Positions 20,616 to 34,026 of a DNA stretch of 64,000 nucleotides are shown piece by piece. Position numbers and translations under genes: made by a program. Position 1 is the stretch's first letter. Every line of letters starts with the position of its first letter. The notes beneath the pieces were generated by a model, which made no database searches, was not told the DNA's origin, and saw nothing but the letters and a program-made list of their open reading frames with translations. The stretch covers positions 62,001 through 126,000 of the forward strand of contig BQMF02000334.1 of the NCBI GenBank assembly GCA_027922465.2. The letters run 5' to 3'. The DNA is from Turritopsis dohrnii. Its lineage: Eukaryota; Cnidaria; Hydrozoa; Anthoathecata; Oceaniidae.

Positions 20616-23600
20616 CTGAAAGAAAAACAAAACAAAATGCAGAATCAAACAGCGAATCAATATTTCTGTTACTCTGTAGATATGAACAATATTGATGAGT
20701 TTGAAGTTTAACCTTCCAAAATTTGATGGTTGAATCCGCACCCCCGGAAATGATAGTATCTTCTGACTTGTTGCCAGCTAAAGCCCATGCCTTCAAAAAT
20801 AACAGATAAAAATGCAAGATCAATGCAAGAACTGAAAAACAATTGAAACTCTGTGAGACACGAGGGTTTTAATAGTTTAATAGTGGTAGTATAAAGTAAT
20901 TCCATATTTTTTTTTCTCTGATTTTCCAGACTCCTGAACCCTGCTTAATCATGGAGATAGGTGAAAAGATCACAACCAAAAACTCAACTCGGCTGCTTGA
21001 TTACAGTTGCACATGTACATTAGTAGCTATTTTGATGAATGAAAATGAAGGCAAATCTGTGTATCGTTTTTTTGTGTTTTTTTTTGGAATGATAAAAAAT
21101 GCAAGAGCAACCTTGTCATCATGACCATCCAATGTCAACACACACTCATCTGCTTTGATATTCCAAAGTTTTAATAAGCCGTCTGAACCACTACATAAAA
21201 TAAGTAAAAATAAAGGGATAGCATTTAAAGTCAACAAATAGATTGCACAATGCTTAACAACAAAGCAAAATTCTATCACAACAAAGAACACTAAGTTGAC
21301 AGGTGTATAATACAGAATTTTCATAACTTCAACATTGAAGGAAACATTTCAACTGAATATTGTTATAATTCAGTGGATTTACAAACCGCACAAGGTACAC
21401 AAAGTTAGGTCTTTGGGAGCCACTGTTACAAAAATGTCCAATAATGTCTTATAAGGAGCAAGTGAACTTTTTTTACCTTGACATCAGTTGCATTCCTCTG
21501 TTTAAGAATACCATTTTTAGCACGGAATTACTATGTCCTTCCAACGTCTACAATGCAACAACAATTCAACTTGTTTACTTGTTTATTCTTGTTTACCATG
21601 TAAACAAATATATGATTAAAAAAACAAAAGAACCTTAACACAAGTGAAATTGGATAACGCCCATATTTTGATAACAGAGTCAGCAGAGCTGGTTACAATA
21701 CATTGATCCACTGGTGAAAATAGAACACTCCAGATACCCCGTTTGTGGCCACGCAATGTACCTTGCAACTTCCCTGATTTTAACTTGAAGACCTGCAAAG
21801 AAGCAGCAAACGCAAAATCTACTAATCTGTAGATTTATACCAAAATGTAACCAAGTACAGCGATCATTTTTATGGAGAAAAAGGATTGAGCGTTAGTCAC
21901 CTTGGCTGTTTTATCTTGCGATGCTGACACAACAAGTTTATCATTAGGTGAGATAGCAACAGCATTTATATCCTAACAAAAATAACACACTTAAAAGAAG
22001 AAAAAATTGGGCATAATAGAATGAAATTTCAACTTAATGATTGAAATTAGAGAGCGCAAAGCTTACTGAAGCACGAAAGGAGGGAGAAAGTTAAAATTTA
22101 GAGAAACAATTAAAATAATCACAACACATGATAAGAAGATCAACTGCCACTCATTTTTTTGAATATCACAATCTAAGGTAATTTTGCGGTTTCCAAACAA
22201 ATAATCAAAAGGTTAAAATAATGAGGCCATTTGTTACTTTGTCATGAGCTTTTTCAGTCCATTTCACATTGAGCTGTATCGTTTCTGACTTCTAAAGAAA
22301 AACAGTTCAAAAACAGTTCAAGTTTACTAAGTATGAGCACATTGAAAACGTAAAACAGGACAGACTACTCAAATGGTTAGCTTACAATAAACATTTTAGG
22401 TAAACTCCAACATTTTAAAGTTAAATCTTGACTGCCTGAGACAAGATAATCTGTGGACAACCTACAAAAATGTAAAAAAGCTTCATAAGAAATAACTGAA
22501 ACTTAGCATACCTCCTGAAAGTGCATGAACCAAAAAATAAGATACAATGTTATTTTGTGAGGTAAAAATATTGACTAATAAATTTATCCATGAATTTTAT
22601 TATCTGAAATACCGATAAATACTTGATTACATTATGTTGTTATTTATAAACTTTTTTTTATTCGTTGAGCAGAAAAAAAGCTATAGACAAGGAATTGTCT
22701 AAAAAATTGAAGAAAAGCTCTGATAAATTCATCGATATTTATCACTAACTTGTTCAAATGGATAAACTGATAAAAAATAACAGCCAGTGAATATTATTAT
22801 TATTAAAAACACAAAAAGATTTATGTATTAAAACCATAGGAATCTTTTTGTAAGTACAAGCTTACATTATCAAGTAAGATTATGAGTTTCCCACAATTGG
22901 TCACATTTATAGTTTTTATTGCGCTGAAAATGATAATTACGGTAGCAGCGATAGTGAATACCATATTAAAACACCCTTGGACTTCTACGTAATTTTAAAA
23001 CTCTGTCAAAACATTCATTATAAAATTATTTTTGGTATCTTACCACTTTCCCACGAAAAAATAGACCTCAAATAGACTTCAAATATTTCCAATTTGAAGC
23101 ATCATGTTAATGAATTACTTATTCTTTGGTAATGTTTCGTGCTTCGAAACTCCCATACAGTTAATAATAAGATTCATTGAAGCAGTTGTTCTTATTATTA
23201 ACTTTTTAAAATCTTTTACATTTTTTTAAACAATTTTTGTTTGAATAAGTTTACATCTATTTGTTTCGTATATTGCAAGTTTGTTTTGAAATATGCTTAC
23301 TGTTTTGTGTCATGCGGCTCTTGTTGTAGTTCAAAAACTTGGTTTATACATAAACATTGCCATCTTAGTAGAAATTGTTGTGACATAATTTTAGCTATAA
23401 TTAGCCCCGAAAATAACAAAAATAACAACAAAATAACATAAATAAAAAAGATTCAAATGTTTACTTAGGCCAAACAACTGTACCAACATGATGAGTATGC
23501 CCCAATCCAACAGCTACACAACAAAATCTGCCAGTTTCATCGTCTATACACCATATCCGGATAGAATTATCCTAAAGTAATATCAACATTACAAGAGCTT

Positions 23601-26600
23601 TGAACAGTGTTCATTCTTAAAAGCGACAAAGTTACTTTATTCTTGCTTCAATATTAATCCCTCCTCACTATGAGCAGTTCACATTCAAACATGAACTTGG
23701 AGTTTAGCATATATTACCTTAGAGCATGAAACAACATATTTTCCATCACAGCTTATATCAATTCCCAAAACTGTTGCTGAAGAAATCAAAAACAATGCAG
23801 TGATCATAGTGAGGCATACTAGAATCTGATTGGTTTTCGTATTAGCAAAAAAATTTTTGGACAGAAGAAAAAATAATTACAACAAATACAATAATTGACT
23901 CACCTGTGTGACCAAATAAAACTTCTGATGACAAATCATAGCGATGTACGACTTTGATTTGCTCACTATTAGTTGCTATTACTATATAGTTTTCATCAGC
24001 ACCGAAAAATTTTAGATCCACAATTTCGTCATAGTAACCTATAAGCTAAATAGTCAAAAGTTACCCAACATCTGACAAGATTTGATGAACAATTCCAAAA
24101 ATAATCAAAAAACAAAAAATAGTGTCCATAACAGACATAATGGAGGCTTTCTAAAATTATTTTCGGCAAGGATAGCGACATGAACTTAATGAACAGTTTA
24201 AATCTTATATTTCCTTTAGAATGAATGTCTATACAAGCTCTTTTTCTATACAAGCGGGGAAGTTATGTTATTTAAATAGCATCATTTCAAAAGGTTGTAC
24301 TATTTTGAAAATGAATAAGACTAGAGAACAACAGCATTTTGTGTATTTTGTGTTCCCCTTGCAATCAAATCTTGAAAATTCTATCACTGCAACATTTTAC
24401 TAAATCTTTACTACCTCACCAGCGAATGAATTCATCGTAAGTTTGAAAGGTAAAAGGGAAATTATACAACACAACCATTGAGAAAAAAAAGTAACCAAAA
24501 TTTGAAGAAGTACCTGTTTTTCACGCTTCATCGAGTCGACATTATAAAATACAATGTTATGATCAAATGTCACTGAAATGATGTTTTGCAAACGGTCGTG
24601 GTAAAATAACTGAAGGACATTTGAAGATTGACTTTCAACGTTACAGTTTTTAATTTTTTCTTTGTATTGTGCATCAGCATACATGCACCTTCCATCTGGT
24701 AATCGCCACACACGTAAACAACCTTAATAGAAGGACATAGTCTGATTAAATCACCACTGTTTTGTGTTATTCACACATTAATTCAATCTAAGGATATAGA
24801 AGTTGCAAAACAGACATGATCATACTGGATATAGCACAAACAGAAATGGCCGAGAGAAATAATGCCAATGAACATTCATGCAATGAAAATCAGCAAAATC
24901 ATAGTTGTTTAAAAAAAAAGTATAAACAAAGCAGACGATTTTTCAGCTTAAGAGAAAGCTAAAAGATGATATGGAAGCCGAACAACCAGACCTGTCTCCC
25001 CAGCCGTGCAAAAATATTCTCTATCATCTCTGTCATCATTTATCATTTTGCTTTTCGGTATTTTTGCCATTCCTTCAATACACTACAAGCACAATAAATT
25101 CTCACAGTTTATCAGTTCTACTCTTAGGGACGTGTGGATGTGCACACAATCAAGATCAAAAAGAAACATACAAGCTACCAGTTACCTCGAAAACAGGAAT
25201 AGTCTTCAATTGTTTGCGATTGATCAGGTCCCACATAATTAGCACTTTGTCTCTTCCAGAACTAGAAAATGAGAATGATTCCTTTGTTATAATTTTGCTG
25301 TTACAACAACTAGTGCTAACAGGTGGTACAACAAACGTTGATACACTTTTACCTGATCATAGTTTCAAGGTCTTTAGAAAATATTAAGGAAGTGACGGTG
25401 CTGAAATGTCCTTCGAATATACACACACATCTAAAACAAGTAATGTTTGTTACTTAAGTCCACTTAAATGAGTGCAATAAAACTTTAAAACATAACCAAA
25501 AAAAGTACATAAGAAGTACTCTAATTTGAGGAGTTTGTGGTTAACATCAGTTCCTACGTAATGGAAACAGTTCCAAGAGTCACCTATTCATAGGCTATTC
25601 CTTATTCACAATTCTTCACAGGAATCCAATCAACAAAATAACGAAACAAAAGAAAAAAACATACTTGCTTGTGTTTAGGTCCCACATTCGAATTTTACCT
25701 TCGTTCGTTGCGGAAAATAATACAAGTTTGTTTTGATCAGGGTGAAATTTCAGGAGACTATGTAGAATGAAACAAAACTTAATCTTTTTGTAAGTTCAAA
25801 AATTCACTGTTATTTATTAGGATTTTAAGTTTTATTAATACCTTACAGATCCCTCAGAACCTTTGAAACTGTGTGTATAATACTGTTTCAACGTATCATA
25901 AACTTTAATTGTTGTATCACTTGAACCTTAAAACAAAATTGTAACACAGTTTTTTCTTTTACATATTACCAGTGTTCTGTGAAAAACAGCTGTTTAATTA
26001 TTCTGTATGAATATTGCAGAGATACAACAGGGAAACAAATAACTTACCTGTAGCTAGCAAAGTAGAACTTTGGTCAAACACCATAGTTAAAATATTTGTT
26101 TTATTGGCGGCCTAAACAAGATTGCTGAGTATTTGAATTTTCAAGAACACTTCACAGAAATATTTATCATGCAAAAACAATTTTGGAACTCAATTGCTGT
26201 AAAACTGAAAGTTTACTGTTTTTTTTAAAAGCAAAGTAAAAATAACCACTTACCTTCCATCTTCGTACAACCTTTGCTTCATCCAAATCAAATTGATGAA
26301 GAAGTAACGATTTACTAGCTGACACAAGAACCTAAAAGAAAGAAGAAGTTATAAAATGTGCATTAGCAAACAATCATTGAGAGATGGTAAAAGGATGGTA
26401 TTTCAACAAACTGGTATGTTGAAGATATCTAAAAAAAGGAATGTTTTGGGATTTCATTCTGCAAAACTCATCTCTTGGTGAATTTCAGAAACATTACTTA
26501 CTTAGGTAGATGAGAAAACTCAAGTTACTCACTTGAAAAATTCTATATTGCTTTAGAAGGTTTCAGTTATTAAAGTTTTAAATCATTTTTCTTGAGTTGT

Positions 26601-29338
26601 TGTTTCTGCTTGATTTTCAAAATATTTCAAAAATTAAAAATTCTAAGTTAATAACATGAATTATGACATCATAATTATAATTTATAACTCAATTTTATAA
26701 CTCAGGTTTTCTCGGTCTTAGAAAAAGTGAAAGTACTGTTTACCTTGTCATCAGGAGCAAGAGCAAAGCAAGTTACATCATCTTCATCCTAAGGTTGAAA
26801 CACATTCAACAGGTTCAAAACTTTTGCTTATCATCTTTACCACCATTATTTTCCTAAATGCTTATTATGTTTTTATATGGTTTTTGATTTAACAGTGTGA
26901 GCTAAATGTAGACAGTAATGAAACCATCATACCTTCAACAGTTACTACTAATTTAAAAAATAACAGATAGTACGAAACTGTAGGAGCAGACATACTTGAC
27001 TTTCTATACAAAATGCCTTTGAAAAGTTAGCAAGCACAACCACAAGATTTCATCAAAAGATATTGCTGATAGAAAATTTTCACAAAAATGTTTCAGGGGT
27101 GCTCAACAAAAGACATAGTTATATAAACATAGTGCAAATTTTGTTATTAGCCAGCTGACTATTGGAATAGGGTTTCGTCGTCGTCTATAAATTTTATTAA
27201 ATTTTTACTTCTTGTTTAGTAATATTCAAGTGAAAAGAAGATCGAGTGCGAATCATAACATTGACAAATGCTGCTGAATTGCTGCCGTAATCGGCTGCAT
27301 TCTTTTTATAAACCTTTTAAGAACAAAAACATGCATCTTCAAGTAGAATAAAAATTACAGCTAACGATTTCATAAAGCAAAAAAACCCCAAAAACTAGAG
27401 GTTTCAAAAACCATCTAGAGATATAGGAAAGGTCAAAATTGATTATGTAAAACCCTCAAGTATTGTTAGGCTGGGTTCCTTCATTAGAATTTATAATGTT
27501 ATTATTAACAGTGCTTCATACACTTTGAAGCATAGGCTAAAAACAGCGACCAACCAAGTAGCAGGAGTATTTATCTTACATCGACAAGCTCTGATAATTT
27601 CTCTCCATTCTTTGTGTTGATGATTGTGATCTTGTCGCCACAAGTGCAATATATACGATCACCGCTAGCACTGATCTACAACAAAATGCCCACACTTTCA
27701 TAACACCAAGGTAGTATAAATTATGGAATACTTCGAAGAAAAGTAACACATGATACTGTGTGATATCTGTTATAAAACTGAAGAAAACCTGGTCCTTGGT
27801 TATTATAATTTTGTTAGTGATACTAGACTTCAACAAAAATAGTATCCTAAGAAGGGCAAGGGTTGCCTTTAATCAGGTAGCAGCTAAGAGGACCAAAGAC
27901 AACCATAACCAAATTTCATCAAAGAAAACAGAAAAAAATACCTCTGTATCACCTCCAGTGTAAAATGCTTCTATAGTTTTTTCAAGATCAAAACTAGAAA
28001 AAAAACAGTGTAACCAATTAGTTAAGGCAGCTAAAAAACATTCACAGATTTCCTTATGATGATCTTTTTTAAGATTTCTTAAATTCCTGAATTTTCTTCC
28101 AGATGTGCAGGCTTGGTGATGAATAGCATGGGATTGATTGCACAGGACTTGTTCATTGGGTATTTCGTGCCCTAAATTGCCAAGTGTGCAAACATCTGTT
28201 TTGATTGAAACTTTGGGTTATTGTTTCAATTATGGAATCAGATAAAATAAAAGAGAATTTGCCTTGGTTGTACTTTTTATACTATACCAAACCTATTACA
28301 ACATCGTGTTGGAATTATAATGATCTAATATAATCTAATGTCTCTTCCTTCAAAAGAAATTATATAAGCAACCCGAACCCAAGTGATATCAGAAACCCAG
28401 TATATCGGTAATACACAAGTTATACCAGACACACAACACATGATTATTATTTTGGAGACCAATTACATGTCTCTTGTCCATATTTAAAAATTTTTTTGCT
28501 ATCGTTCTCTCTTGCCCGTTTACCCCAGACCTCATGGAAAGGCTACAAAGTCTGACCAAGGTTTTACAGCAATTTCACAATTTCACACACCCTTTAATTT
28601 TTGCACATAGGGGGTGGTAGAAAATAAGCTTTTTTGTTTTTTATTTTTGTATTTTGTATTTTTGTTTTTATTTCACAAAAATTAATGGAATTAAGTATGT
28701 AAAAGCTGGTCATGAGAGAAAAAATCATTGAGATAGAGTCACATTTCTATCATATTTCATATGATTATTCACAAAATCAAGAAAACTGTTGAAAAACATT
28801 CACAAACTCTTATCCCTCATATCACTGAAACATGCACAAAATAGTGAACTCCAATCACAAATGTCCTTTATGTACTATTTCCTTACGAAAATGTCCTCTA
28901 CTGATCTCTAATGGTGTCAGATAATTAGTGCCACCAGGAGCCTTACTGTGCTACTGGCACCCTTGAACAATAAGTTGGCCTAATGTCCCCTTAGTAGTTT
29001 CAACTGGATATAACATTTGATTCATGTTCTTTAGTCATCTATATAACATTGTCAATATCATCTCCGTTCCTCCTTATTAATTTTAGCAGTTTTATCAACC
29101 CTCTAAACTTTAAGGTCACAGTTATTTTCTAATTACGTTATGCCATCATCAGTGTAAGCTTTTACATACTGATGCTCTTTTTTTACAATCCATGTCACAT
29201 ATTGTCTAAAGGAATGAAATCTCAAAAGGTTCTATTACAGCTCCAGTTTTTAATCACATCGAGTTGAAATATCAGCCTATATCAGTCTCAGAAAACAAGT
29301 ATTAAAAACAAAACTAACCTGGTTTTCATTGCAGCCAT
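18414..29338 (-). CDS. TBL3: Transducin beta-like 3 / UTP13, small-subunit processome WD40 protein, about 28 exons
   Basis: TBL3 (yeast Utp13) is part of the UTP-B complex of the nucleolar SSU processome, which cuts and folds pre-18S rRNA. It has two WD40 beta-propellers and a helical UTP13 C-terminal domain. 27 exons, about 771 codons, join with unbroken phase; human TBL3 has 808. The start is a 20-base exon (29338-29319, MAAMKT) joining to FDLEKTIEAFYTGG, the counterpart of the human N-terminus. WD motifs such as IKVYDTL, IRMWDLN, VLIMWDLI, CLRVWRLP, SIRIWCID, LTLKCWSLP, IKIWALSNF, LLKLWNIK and TIKFWK follow in order. The C-terminus has EQELSNLIHEQKYDVAIGLA and LLPYTGERHYERV-type helices (the G is a split codon). 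Upstream on the other strand is MCM3AP; downstream on the same strand is DDX54, another ribosome-assembly factor. Confidence 0.95.
20713..22461 (-). CDS. TBL3: TBL3 exons 16-22: second WD40 propeller
   Basis: Exons: 22461-22386, 22291-22238, 21972-21901, 21792-21634, 21547-21477, 21190-21112, 20790-20713. The motifs run DYLVSGSQDLTLKCWSLP, EKAHDKDINAVAISPNDK, SASQDKTAK, LRGHKRGIWSVLFSPVDQ, SADSVIKIWALSNF, TLEGHSNSVLKMVF, GSDGLLKLWNIKADE, LDGHDDKAWALAGN, SGGADSTIKFWK. This matches the second propeller of human TBL3 blade by blade (CHDKDINSVAIAPND, GHRRGLWCVQFSP, LKTFEGHDASVLKVAF, LDAHEDKVWGL). The roughly 1 kb intron at 22462-23464 is AT-rich with no evident gene. Confidence 0.95.
23465..29338 (-). 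CDS. TBL3: TBL3 exons 1-15: first WD40 propeller
   Basis: Exons: 29338-29319, 27993-27942, 27675-27580, 26788-26744, 26331-26254, 26111-26048, 25926-25842, 25757-25665, 25430-25353, 25261-25186, 25082-24992, 24722-24514, 24045-23904, 23776-23718, 23571-23465. Readable blades include ISASGDRIYCTCGDKI, DDVTCFALAPDDK, LTMVFDQSSTLLATG, LKFHPDQNKLVLFSAT, FEGHFSTVTSLIFS, SSGRDKVLIMWDL, EYFCTAGETG, GYYDEIVDLKFFGADENYI and SIRIWCIDDETGRFCCV. Two junctions needed care: exon 7 must use the second GT (after GTAAG) to keep frame, and the exon at 25082-24992 is hidden under an unrelated plus-strand frame. The 23905-24044 to 24513 intron and the roughly 1.3 kb first intron (27994-29318) show no other genes. 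Confidence 0.93.
27161..27225. repeat. Dispersed repeat shared with 60118-60180
   Basis: The string attggaatagggtttcgtcg plus the following tcgtctataaattttatt recurs, slightly changed, in an MCM3AP intron at 60118-60180 (tattggaaaagggtttcgtc, atcgtctataatttttgaat). It lies in the TBL3 intron between exons 3 and 4. Confidence 0.6.
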
Positions 29339-30324
29339 GTTGAAGATTCACATCTATAACAGACAATTAATTTTCGGTTTCATTATCAAAAACTGTTGCC
29401 ATGTTATTGACGACACAGACATGGCTCAAAAAGTCATGAGCAATCACTCCTGTAAAAATCCTTCAAGTCAGTTATTGGCCAGTTTGTCAAATCTTAACAT
29501 CAAACTTTTATCACTAACAAATTGCCAAATTAATCTGTTTACTTTACACCTATTATAAAACAACCATTTTCTTCCAAAAGTAACAACCAAAAAACATCAA
29601 AATTTCTCCATTCCTACTGAACACCACTTTATATTTTATTCAGAAGTCTAACCTGGAAATTTTTCGTTCATGTTACGTATTAAGAATGTTGAGAAAATTA
29701 TGTCTCAAAAAAATTCTGTTCTTGACTGTTTTCTTGGAAAGATCAGATTATTTCTCTGGAACTATAAGGTTAGGTAATGTGAAATTTTATACTAAAATAG
29801 AAGAAATGTGTAAGATTATGATACAGAAGTTTCATAAGTTATGGTTGATATGTCTGAAGTTATTTTAAATGGCAAAATCGACCACATGCACCCTGTTACC
29901 CATGTAACATTTCATTGATCATTTAAAATCCCTTTTTTCTGTTAAGGGGCTCACAAAAAGACATTGCTGATGAAATTCGGCTTGCCAAAGAATGCTAAGA
30001 CTTGCTGTAAAAACTGTTTTCCAAAAATCAAAACATTTGTAAAGGAGTGCTGTGATATGCGAATAGAAAATGAATAGAAAACTGATGGGGCAAAAGCATT
30101 AAAATTATACTGATTAATTACAGGCACTGCAGTTGGCACTGTAGTTGCCAGTGTAGTGCCCTGTAGTGGAAGAGTTGTTTTTTTGTTGTTATTTTTCCAC
30201 GTAAATTTAGGATGGTCCCGACCCCCAAATCTCTTCCACGCTTTAAATGCTGCATTAGTTGGGACGCAACATTTGGGAATCATTGCATTGCATCTCCAAT
30301 CGAACGCGACGTTTTTGGGGAAAT
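29339..30324. other. Upstream region of TBL3
   Basis: About 1 kb between the TBL3 ATG and element D. It should contain the TBL3 promoter. Small open frames on both strands over 29951-30362 overlap each other and have no known motif. I see no TATA box or other site I would defend. Confidence 0.5.
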
Positions 30325-32869
30325 GTGACGTTCCAGGGGATTTTGATAACAAACGATATTAACGATAATTATTAACGATAATATCGTTAATAAAACAATA
30401 GAATTAGTGATATTATCGCTAATAATTATCGTTGTGTTATTATAGTTAATAGCGCTATTATCGTTAATATCGTTATTATCGTTAATATCGTTATTATCGT
30501 TAATATCGTTATTATCGCTATTATCGTTATATATATTATATATACTATAATTACGAAATTATAGTAAGAAAATAACTATATTTTTGATATTAACGATAAT
30601 AACATTAATATTAAACATGTGATCATTTTATTTGTGACAAGGAAACCATTCCGTGTATATTAATCTTTCTTTCGCTTGATTACAGCGTAAGAAATTCAAC
30701 ATTTGTGACGTTCCAGGGGAATTTGATAACAAACGATATTAACGATAATTATTAATGATAATATCGTTAATAAAACAATAGAATTAGCGATATTATCGCT
30801 AATAATTATCGTTGCGTTATTATAGTTAATAGCGCTATTATCGTTAATATCCTTATTATCGTTAATATCGTTATTATCGCTATTATCGTTATATATATTA
30901 TATATACTATAATTACGAAATTATAGTAAGAAAAAAACTATATTTTTGATATTAACGATAATAACATTAATATTAAACATGTGATCATTTTATTTGTGAC
31001 AAGGAAACCATTTCGTGTATATTAATCTTTCTTTCGCTTGATTACGGCGTAAGAAATTCAATTTTAGAATTACCCTCAAGTAAAGTTTGAGAGCCCTGTG
31101 TAAACACAACTTTCAGACAACCTTTCACATAAACTTCATAACAAACTGAAGGAAACAGGTAATGTTATTTTTAAACGAAGGTGAGTATTTCAAAAGAGAA
31201 CTTTTGCAACTCGTCAAGCCGACGTTAAAATGTTTTCATTCGTCCCTTCCTACATTCGTCCTTCATCCCAATGTTGAACCTGAAAACATTATCGACGAAA
31301 TGACAAAAATCAATAATGATCACTGAAAACGTTGCGATCAATTTAATTAAGGGTACATCTTCACCCAGTGCAAGTGAAATGTCTTTCGAAAGAATAATAA
31401 TAAAAGTTTTGCTATCGAAAAAAACTTTAATGTAACGTGTCTTTAATAATGTAAAGTTTTTTTCCCAAGAGCTTATAGAATGGCAACCCGTCGAACAATT
31501 CAGAAAAAAGAATTATAGCAGACGGTTTCTACTCGTGCCTGCTTTCAAACTTACTTCTGTATCTTTAATCTCCAAATGAATATAAGAACCAGCTAATTAA
31601 GTTCAATTTAATACACAAATGCGTGCTACCTGCAAATGTACATTTCAAAATAATACATTACCAAATCGAATGACACGGTATTTTAAAGTGGCTTTTCAAA
31701 TTTGTGCTGAAGGTACAGGAACAACAAATGAAAAAAAAATCTGTGTTCTTACCATATTAACGATATTAACGATATTAGCGATATTAACGATAATAACGTT
31801 ACTCTGTAGTTCCATTAACGATATTAACGATAATAACGATATTAACGATATTAACGTTAATATCGTTTGTTATCAAAATCCCCTGGAACGTCACATTTTT
31901 AGAATTACCCTCAAGTAAAGTTTGAGAGCCCTGTGTAAACACAACTTTCAGACAACCTTTCACATAAACTTCATAACAAACTGAAGGAAACAGGTAATGT
32001 TATTTTTAAACGAAGGTGAGTATTTCAAAAGAGAACTTTTGCAACTCGTCAAGCCGACGTTAAAATGTTTTCATTCGTCCCTTCCTACATTCGTCCTTCA
32101 TCCCAATGTTGAACCTGAAAACATTATCGACGAAATGACAAAAATCAATAATGATCACTGAAAACGTTGCGATCAATTTAATTAAGGGTACATCTTCACC
32201 CAGTGCAAGTGAAATGTCTTTCGAAAGAATAATAATAAAAGTTTTGCTATCGAAAAAAACTTTAATGTAACGTGTCTTTCATAATGTAAAGTTTTTTTTC
32301 CCAAGAGCTTATAGAATGGCAACCCGTCGAACAATTCAGAAAAAAGAATTATAGCAGACGGTTTCTACTCGTGCCTGCTTTCGAACTTACTTCTGTATCT
32401 TTAATCTCCAAATGAATATAAGAACCAGCTAATTAAGTTCAATTTAATACACAAACGGGTGCTACCTGCAAATGCAAATGCAAATGCAAAAAAAAAAAAA
32501 AAAGAAAAAGAAAAGTGCTTTGTTATTTCTAGAAAAATATATGTCTGTGTGTCATAATTGAATGAATCAGAGTTTATCATGTCATGAACAAGCCAGTTTG
32601 TTTTGAATTGATTGCTATTTGGCGAAATAATAATTAAATCACGATTATTTTAGAACTTCATAAAACGACACACGTATGTGAAATGTATAAACAAATGTCT
32701 TGAACAAAACTTTTTGACGATAGTAACGGTAATCTGTGCTCTTACCATATTAATGATATTAGCGATATTAACGATAATAACGTTACTCTGTAGTTCCATA
32801 AACGATACTAACGATAATAACAATATTAACGTTAATATCGTTTGTTATCAAAATCCCCTGGAACGTCAC
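30325..32869. mobile_element. TIR element D (2545 bp, split by E), TSD AAAT
   Basis: Starts GTGACGTTCCAGGGGATTTT and ends with its inverted form (AAAATCCCCTGGAACGTCAC). It is flanked by exact 4-bp repeats AAAT at 30321-30324 and 32870-32873. Inside the TIRs lie arrays of aacgatatt/aatatcgtt units (30350-30540 and 32745-32845). Element E sits inside it at 30705-31894; without E and one copy of its target duplication, D would be about 1350 bp. The interior carries the core shared by this family (gaattatagcagacggtttc and agaaccagctaattaagttc, near 32345-32440) and no transposase, so D depends on an enzyme encoded elsewhere. The superfamily is not assigned. Confidence 0.85.
30705..31894. mobile_element. 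TIR element E (1190 bp) nested in D, TSD ATTT
   Basis: GTGACGTTCCAGGGGAATTT at 30705 pairs with AAAATCCCCTGGAACGTCAC ending at 31894. The 4-bp repeat ATTT at 30701-30704 and 31895-31898 marks its own insertion into D. E is nearly identical to D along both arms and interior, down to gatcattttatttgtgacaa and gtttgagagccctgtgtaaa, so one copy inserted into a sister copy and not long ago. Its arrays of cgatattaacgataat-type units are at 30735-30910 and 31755-31865. It codes for no protein I can recognise; the short frame over its right array is a repeat artefact. Confidence 0.85.
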
Positions 32870-32873
32870 AAAT

Positions 32874-34026
32874 ATCTCGAGATATTTTAGAATTGAAAGG
32901 CAGCATCCGACAGAAGGAAAAAGGGCCTGGAGCCTCCAACAGCTGGAGATTTTGGGGGGCGCTAGGAGGCAAAGGTCCCTAAGATTTTTTGCTATTTTGA
33001 CTATCCAGAATAGCTAAAACATGTCTAAAATTGACCAATACATTACGTCGCTGTATGGCATATGTTTGTTAAAACACACCAAGTTTCTTTTTATCTGGGA
33101 GCGTACAGTGCAGAGCATTAAGTGTCAAATCATTGAACGCAAGTAGATGCAGCCCATCTACACATGACTTTTGTACAAACGCACCATACCAGGGAAGGGT
33201 TAAACTAAATGGCGATGTTGACGATCGTTAATGTATGATACATGACGTTTTTACATTATTTTATTTACTCAATCTCGTCACCAGAACTAATCAAATTTCG
33301 ATTTAATTATAAAGCTTTCTTGTTGGTTTTTTCATTGGAAATTTTCATGTCGGAAGAGGATGACACGTTACGGTAAAACAATGTTAACGAATATATAAAC
33401 TACTACAATCATATCAAATGATATATTATATCGTCATAGTAATTATAATATTTGCAAAGGAGAAGAGTTTTCAAAAAATAATTCAAAATACACGTCCTAA
33501 AAGTCATGTGTTGCTTACTTATTTTAGGCACATTTTCATTGGTTTTGTAAAGAACTTAAATATTAACAAAATATAATAACTGTATAATCTGTATGGTGGA
33601 GTACTAGAGTCATTTTCTTCTTCTTCATTCAGTTGAACATCGTTAATCTTTCGTTTTTCGTTTTTCTTTAAAATCTCACCACAAGCATTGTTATCATTTT
33701 TATACAGGACACTTAACTTTAAATTTATTTTGCGAAGTGCAAAGATAAACGGCAATCAGTCTCTAGTGTTTGGGGTTCACTAGTTAAATCGTATCCCCGC
33801 AACTTCACTCATAGTAAACAAATTCATTGAATCTGCTGAGTAAGCTAAATTCAACTGCATAATTCACTCTGAGCACCCCAAGAACTTCGTCTGATTAAGT
33901 GCTGTAGAGTTAAGAAAAATACTATTTCATGGAAATTAAAATCGCACGCGCAAATCAGTAAAATCAAGTTTGCGTGTGCGAAGTACTGCACGCGAGAGTT
34001 TTTTCTCACGGAAGTGCCTGAATAGC
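32874..34026. other. Gap between element D and the hAT-derived gene
   Basis: The stretch after 32920 begins with a G-rich segment (gaaaaagggcctggagcctc, ttttggggggcgctaggagg), unlike its AT-rich surroundings, then returns to plain AT-rich DNA. Two small minus-strand open frames (33519-33755, 33851-34039) are lysine-rich or lack motifs, and I do not call them genes. No splice signals link them to the neighbour. Confidence 0.4.

Noticed and set aside
24971..25387. 138-codon plus-strand frame
   Set aside because: It is antisense to three phase-consistent TBL3 exons (25082-24992, 25261-25186, 25430-25353).
31619..32890. Isoleucine/threonine-rich frames at 31619-31918 and 32678-32890
   Set aside because: They are translations of the right-end arrays and TIRs of elements E and D.
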